A DNA stretch of 64,000 nt, taken from assembly GCF_001704415.2 (NCBI RefSeq), contig NC_030811.1, forward strand, positions 51,883,591 to 51,947,590, given 5' to 3'. Positions 58,562 to 64,000 of the stretch are shown here, in pieces (the stretch's first letter is position 1; every line of letters starts with the position of its first letter). The notes below the pieces were generated by a model. The model saw nothing but the letters and a program-made list of their open reading frames with translations. It did no database searches and was not told the DNA's origin. A program made the translations under genes and the position numbers. The DNA comes from Capra hircus (Eukaryota > Chordata > Mammalia > Artiodactyla > Bovidae).

Positions 58562-60509
58562 CACCAGGCTGGCGAGACACCTGAGGAGCTCTCTTCTATC
58601 TGCTTCTGTAACTGATTTTTCTTTCCATAAATTGTATCTCTGGATTTGGTTTCCTCCTTAGGTGATCCGTTTTAACACTGTTTCTAAAAAACCAACTGCA
58701 CAGGACTTGACAGAGTTCAGTTACGCCTAGGCTTAGGAGAGATCTGAGGGGGCTCAGGACACCCCCTGCCTGTTCTGCACCACCCCCTCCAAAGCGTGTG
58801 TTTCCATTTTCCAGTCTCATCAATGCTGTTGTCGTAAGAGCTATCAAAACTTTGCAAAGCCCCGAAAATGGTGGAGCACTGGGTCTGAAGTCTGAATTTT
58901 CTTCACTGCTCTCTGGGTAAGTGACAGCAGCCTAGTTTCTTCAAATGCCAAGTATTAAAGTGCTTTTATCTCACTAATTAATAACTAGCTTTGGCAAGCA
59001 GGAAACTAAAAGGCACAGTTGGACTGTGCTCAAAAACCAACTGCACAAATGAAAGCCAGGAGTGTCCTGGGTTTAAAATGCAAGGCGAGGGTGAGGCTGT
59101 GTATATTCCAACACAGCAGAGATGCGGAGCGGGTGTCTTCCCGGGGATGACGGAGGTGGTGGGTGACCTTCCATCCCTCTTCTCAGATAGAGGTCTGTGC
59201 ACTTGTGTGAAGGGCAGGTTTCCACAATGAGCACTCTATACTGAAAATCCCTCCCAGGCTAGAGGCAGGCTTTTCTATTACTGCTCTGTAGCTTGGAAAT
59301 CCCAGCTAGCTGATGACTTTATGGGTTTGTACGGTCTAGACAGGAGGGTTACTCTTTGGTAAAATTGCTCCGGGGGGAGGCCCCTGTGAAAATTCCCATC
59401 CAGCTAATTACCATTCAGAGGGCAAGCTACCGGGAGGGCGCCAGCCTCTGGCAGAGGCTGCGGTTCGAAAGCCACACTCCTGGCTTTATCACTGGCTACG
59501 TTTACTTTCCTCCCTGTCAAAACAAGGACAGGAAAAGGGAACAAGAGTGCTAGTGAGAGAGATCAACTCGGGGTGCTGGGGGATAACAAAGAATGAAGGC
59601 TGCCCAGAGCTGTGACTGGGAGAGCCGTGCCTTCACTAAGGACAGGGAAACACCGGCCATCTGTCTGCTTTTACAAAAACCATTTCAACTTTCTCAGCAA
59701 CTTTGAATCTCTGGAAGCGAATGAGTAAAGACACAATGGTCTGAACTGGGTATGGGGTAAAATGCTTCCAAAAATAGAGATTCACAGTGCTAAAACCCAG
59801 AGGAGCTCACAACTATTTTCACCTCAGCTTTTATGGGACCCAGAGAGGTAGGCGGTGGTACCTGTTTCTTCAATACTTGGAAGACATCATTTTCACCTAC
59901 CGCAGGAAGGGGCCGAGGGAAAGCACCTGTCTAGAAACCCTTGGGTTCTGATTTAGCTGACAAATATGGAAAGGGGAGGGGAGGGGGAATAGGCTTCTGT
60001 GAAGGGAGATCAAGCCTGCACTTGGCAAGGTTCTCATCCAAAGGCAAAAGCACCTCTGCTGGGAGGTCACCTCCAGAAGCCCTTCCAGACCACACGCTCT
60101 CCCCACAAAAGAGCCTGCTTTCCTGTCCACATTCTTCCTCACTCCTATCTTCACTGTAACACAGCGTCTTCTCTTTTCCTCTCAAGTCCCTCGGGGCGTA
60201 GACTGTATCTCTTCCCACCTTCACTTCACCGAGGTATCTAATGATGGGGTTGCAGGCTGGGTGCTCAGTTACTGCCTAAGATGGATAACGGATCAGAGAG
60301 AAATCTCTACCCGCCCCAAAGGCACACAGAAACATGATTTCCCCCCCTCTCTTTATGACTAAGCTCTAGTGAAGGACCTTGTGCTCTTTCTGAGGATGGA
60401 GTCTGGGAACATTCCAGGATCTGCAGGCCCGGAAGAACTGTATGGCTACGGCTTGATGAAGCCTCCTGAACAAAGAACTGCGATTACAGCGCAGCTGATG
60501 ATCAGACAC

Positions 60510-60690
60510 ACTCAGTGTTTGGCTGTGGCTGGAATGCGAGGAATATGCACTGGGCTGGAAATCAGGAAGCTAGGGTCTTGGTACTTTTTTGATCCATTTG
60601 GCCACACGACCTTGGACTTTACACTACAGTTGTATGAAGTGGTGAATCTGGATAACTGGATTTCAAATTTTCTGACCATGATTCAGTAAA
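60510..60690 (+). repeat. MIR SINE
   Basis: CTGGGCTGGAAATCAGGAAG … CACACGACCTTGGAC, MIR-like in sense, ending near an A homopolymer (60689-60701). Confidence 0.5.
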
Positions 60691-61371
60691 AAAAAAAAAA
60701 CAAACACAACTCAGAATATAACCTACACACACATACACACGAAACTAAAAGTTTCCGCAGACAGTATTTATCCTTACTAAGTGTGCGGCACCCTATTTTC
60801 TTTCCTTCCTTATATTAAAAAATGCTGGTCATAACTTATAAGTTGCAATAGCCAAGATGACCTTGACGCATATTTCTGGTTCTAAAATTCCACAGTGTTA
60901 AGATCTCATGCTATTTTATGCCATGTGCTTTCTCCATTGCTTCCTTTCATCAGAAGGAGTCTGGGGCAGTAAGCATCTCCTAAATTCAGGGTGTTAAGGA
61001 ACAAGAACTGGTGCAATGAAGGTGCCGCATCACCCACCACTCTCCCAGGAACCCTCCGCCCTGAGGTGGAGGAGGGGCAGGCCTTGCTCTCTGACCGTCA
61101 CTTTAAGGGGAGCAGGAAGTGAAAGCGATCCCCTTCCATCCAAGTCACAGAATCTCTGTCCTCAGCAACAAGTACTGGAGTGGGTTTGAGGCTTCGCCCG
61201 TCTTAAGACATCTGTTTTCACCAACTCCTCTGTCAGTCTTCTTCTGACTATTCTGAGGGCATCTGTACTGAACACAAAAGACTATGGGGATGAACACGTC
61301 AAAGCAGTACTGTTGCTTTGTCACTGAATAAACCGAGGCCATCCAGAGTGCTTCACAGGCACACACTGTGA

Positions 61372-61585
61372 GCTTTTATTTTTAATACTGAAGTATACTT
61401 GATTTACAGTGTTATGCTAATTTCTGCAGTACAGGAAAGTGACTCAGTTACATATACATTCCTTTTCATATTCTTTTCCATTATGTTTTAATCACAGAAT
61501 ATCTAATATAGTTTCCTGTGCTATACAGTAGGACCCTGTTTATCTGAGTTGGTTTTTCTCATAGTTTTATTTTGACACTGACCTT
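61372..61585 (-). repeat. Bovine-type L1 fragment, antisense
   Basis: CTGAAGTATACTTGATTTAC … GTGCTATACAGTAGGACCC, a reversed ruminant L1 end. Confidence 0.75.
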
Positions 61586-63411
61586 GACCCCCTGGGCCAA
61601 GCCAGAGGGAAAGGCAAATCTTTGGGAACCTGATTTGTCCTACATGAGTTTACCAGATCTCCACCATCTCTTTCCTGAGAGATTCGAAGGGGCTGCGTTC
61701 AAGTAGCCTCAAGGGCACAATTCAGGGCTCAAGGATGGAGCCAAGTGAATTGGCTCACAGAGGAATCAAACCCAGGACCTCAGATTTAATCCCAGGCTCC
61801 GGTCCTCTGAGCCAACTCTAAGTCCTGGAGCTCCAGTGGGTGAGGAAAGATGACTTACTACCAGTCTGCCAAGGACTGGCATGCAGGTTCTGTTCATTAT
61901 CTTGGTCTGTCAATGAGAAGAGTCAACAACAACTATTAACCAGGCCCAGGCACCCAGGTAACAATATGGCTTATTAGGTTAATAAATTCAGGCCACTCAG
62001 AGCACTTTATAGACAAAAGTCTGAAATATCACTCAGAAGGAGCCACAAATGGCCATCTTCTAGATGACGAGAGAGGCAAAATGTTCCAAAAAAATATCCA
62101 TTCACTTTTCAGCCCTGTCACCTTTCCAAAATGTACTATTATATAATAGAAAATACAGACTAAGTGAACAGAAATTCTAGGAGGCTGTGAGATGTTATTT
62201 TTAAAGAGCTACCATGAAAATGAAGCTACTTTCCAGTTTATAACATAATTCATTTTCCAGTTTGTCCTCCTTGCTTGACAGAAAATGACAATGTCCATTA
62301 CTATGCCACATTTATAGCTTTAGATAAAGGGCTTTTACATGGCAAAGGAGAAGCTTTCTAGTCTTGGCAAATCTTCCTTTTTTGATGATGCCAGGAAATA
62401 GGTCTTTATTGTGAGCCCTGCCCTCCAAAAAAAAAAGAAAAAAAAATCCTTTTTGGAATATTTATTATTCATTTTAGGAAACACAGCACTATAGATTATT
62501 TACAAATGTGTTAACTGGATTCTACTAAACTTTTAATTTGCAATTTACTTGCCAAGTACTATGTATTAGTTACCAATGGTATATTTATGTTTCTGCAATG
62601 CATGCTTATTATATAGTTATTCCAGAAACTCTGATTTATTAAAATTTTTTTTAAATCCCAATTTTTACATTTGCAGTTACTTCATAATTTTAATTTTATG
62701 GTTTTAGTTTCCAAAAAGGGCTTATTCATCTCCTAGGGGGAAGGAAAAAGCCTCCAGGCTGAGGTGTGTTGTCCACAGGTGGTGGTGGGAACCCACCTAG
62801 CCTGTCACAAACATCCCCAGGCAGGCGTCCTCTGGCAGTTCACTCAAAACTGAGCTGTAACATTTTAATTATATGCTTTTAAAGTTAGTCATTTGTCAAG
62901 TTTTGTTAGTCTTACAAAAACAATTTAGGTATAGCATAGCATATTCTAAATTATATGCATGTATATTACTGAAACCAAGTGGCTTTAATTAAACATTTTT
63001 CAAAGCCTGTTTCCTTTTAATGGCAGTGAAATACTGCTGGTAGCAATGGCATGCTCTGCCAAAATGAACTTCATCAAGGTGAACTTTAGGGAGACTGTTA
63101 ACACAATAATGGCCTAGAAGTTTATGCAAAGTTCTTAAATTAGAAAGTGGCCATTTAAAGGTGTCATTTGGTGGGGGGGTGGTGCTGTTCAAGATATAGG
63201 ATCATGACTGTGCTTCAAAAGTGATATCCTAAAATGAATGCCTGGCACTGGTCCTGGTAATTGTTGGAGCCTTGGAGTAACACAGTACACTTCTGCCTGG
63301 CAGACAAACTGGAAAAGGATGGCCAACAGAAAAGCGTGTCGAGGTCCTTTCCACCCCTGAATTTAAGACTTTAAGCAACTGTTCTCTTTCTTCTTTTACC
63401 CTTTTAAAAAA

Positions 63412-63730
63412 GGATTTATTTTTTATCTTTTGGCTTTGGTGGGTCTCTTGCTGTGTGCGGGTCTCTCTAGTTGCAGGGAGCAGAGGCTGCTCTCCAGGCA
63501 CGGTGCACAGCCTTCTTCTTGCGGTGGCTTACCCTGCTGCAGAGCACAGGCCCCAGGTGTGCACAAGCTTCCGCGGTTGCAGCTCCCGGGCTCCAGGGCG
63601 CAGGCTCAGCAGTTGTGGCCCATGCGCTTAGCTGTTCCGCGGTGCATGGGATCTGCCAGGAACAGGGATCAAACCGGTGTCCTTGCACTGCAAGGTGGAT
63701 TTTTAACCACTGGACCATCAGGGAAGTCCC
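63412..63730 (-). repeat. CHR-type SINE, full length, antisense
   Basis: Ends with AACCACTGGACCATCAGGG and AAGTCCC, the reversed CHR head. The body matches 11805-12132. Confidence 0.8.
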
Positions 63731-63779
63731 CTATTCTTTTTTTTTTTTTAAACATTTTACAAATTTTATTTTAAAAAGT

Positions 63780-63890
63780 TTTTTTTCTGGCTGTGCCCTG
63801 CGGCTTGCAGGATCTAAGTTTCGTGACCAGGTATCAAACTTGGGCTCCCTTCTGTGGAAGCACGGAGTTTAATCCTGGACTCTCAGGTTT
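63780..63890 (-). repeat. CHR-type SINE fragment, antisense
   Basis: GCCCTGCGGCTTGCAGGATC … TATCAAACTTGGGCTCC, the reversed CHR head. Confidence 0.7.
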
Positions 63891-64000
63891 AGAACTGCTT
63901 TCAAGTTAAATACTGTGACAAGGATTTTCACTAGGATCCAGTTATACAGCATAGAAAGAGCTCAAAATATCTTACATGGAAAATACCATTTCCACTATTT

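Larger units (their letters stand above)
33185..64000 (-). other. JAZF1: JAZF1 intron 3 (part; continues beyond the window)
   Basis: Exon 3 (the Ser/Thr/Pro-rich part of JAZF1) was not found, so the right-hand 30.8 kb is intron 3. Long unique stretches include 33500-34450, 34650-35630, 38640-40320, 45170-46570, 46650-47700, 48720-49940, 51040-52550, 52690-53570, 53810-55640, 55820-57100, 58570-60500, 60700-61370 and 61600-63400. No coding gene is supported in them. Confidence 0.8.

Noticed and set aside
33185..64000. JAZF1 exon 3
   Set aside because: The expected Ser/Thr/Pro-rich coding sequence does not appear on the - strand. It must lie beyond the window.

Overview
The window is nuclear DNA from a ruminant, most likely a bovid such as cattle or a close relative. 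The evidence is dense Bov-A2, Bov-tA and BovB (RTE) retroposons, CHR-type tRNA-derived SINEs, bovine-type L1, and two genes recognised by their protein sequence. There are no prokaryotic or viral operons, rRNA or tRNA genes, or CRISPR arrays.

Two genes converge tail to tail. On the + strand are the last four coding exons of TAX1BP1 (10872-11055, 11401-11549, 21288-21370, 21984-22185). They encode the C-terminal ~205 residues, including both ubiquitin-binding/PPxY zinc fingers and the stop codon. On the - strand are the last two coding exons of JAZF1 (exon 4 at 33015-33184, exon 5 coding at 26071-26247). They encode the final 114 residues with two zinc fingers. The two 3' UTRs face each other, and a pair of oppositely oriented AATAAA hexamers lies only 13 bp apart at 23865-23889. 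Earlier exons of both genes lie outside the window.

Layout: 1-10.9 kb is a TAX1BP1 intron full of L1 fragments, all antisense to the gene, plus a three-level nest (L2 > BovB > Bov-A2). 10.9-22.2 kb holds the TAX1BP1 terminal exons and introns. 22.2-26.1 kb holds the convergent 3' UTRs. 26.2-33.0 kb is JAZF1 intron 4. 33.2-64 kb is part of JAZF1 intron 3, with a full-length but mutated BovB (40801-44190), several 5'-truncated BovB insertions, a mariner-type hairpin, a three-copy 88-bp minisatellite and long stretches of unique AT-rich DNA.

The two genes do not share a pathway. TAX1BP1 is an autophagy receptor and A20 adaptor in the cytoplasm. JAZF1 is a nuclear zinc-finger cofactor. Nothing here is a wholly new system. 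The most interesting items are the shared bidirectional poly(A) module, the mariner hairpin (possible microRNA precursor), the inverted BovB pair, the BovB truncation series down to 49 bp, and a possible frame-shifting cryptic exon in TAX1BP1.
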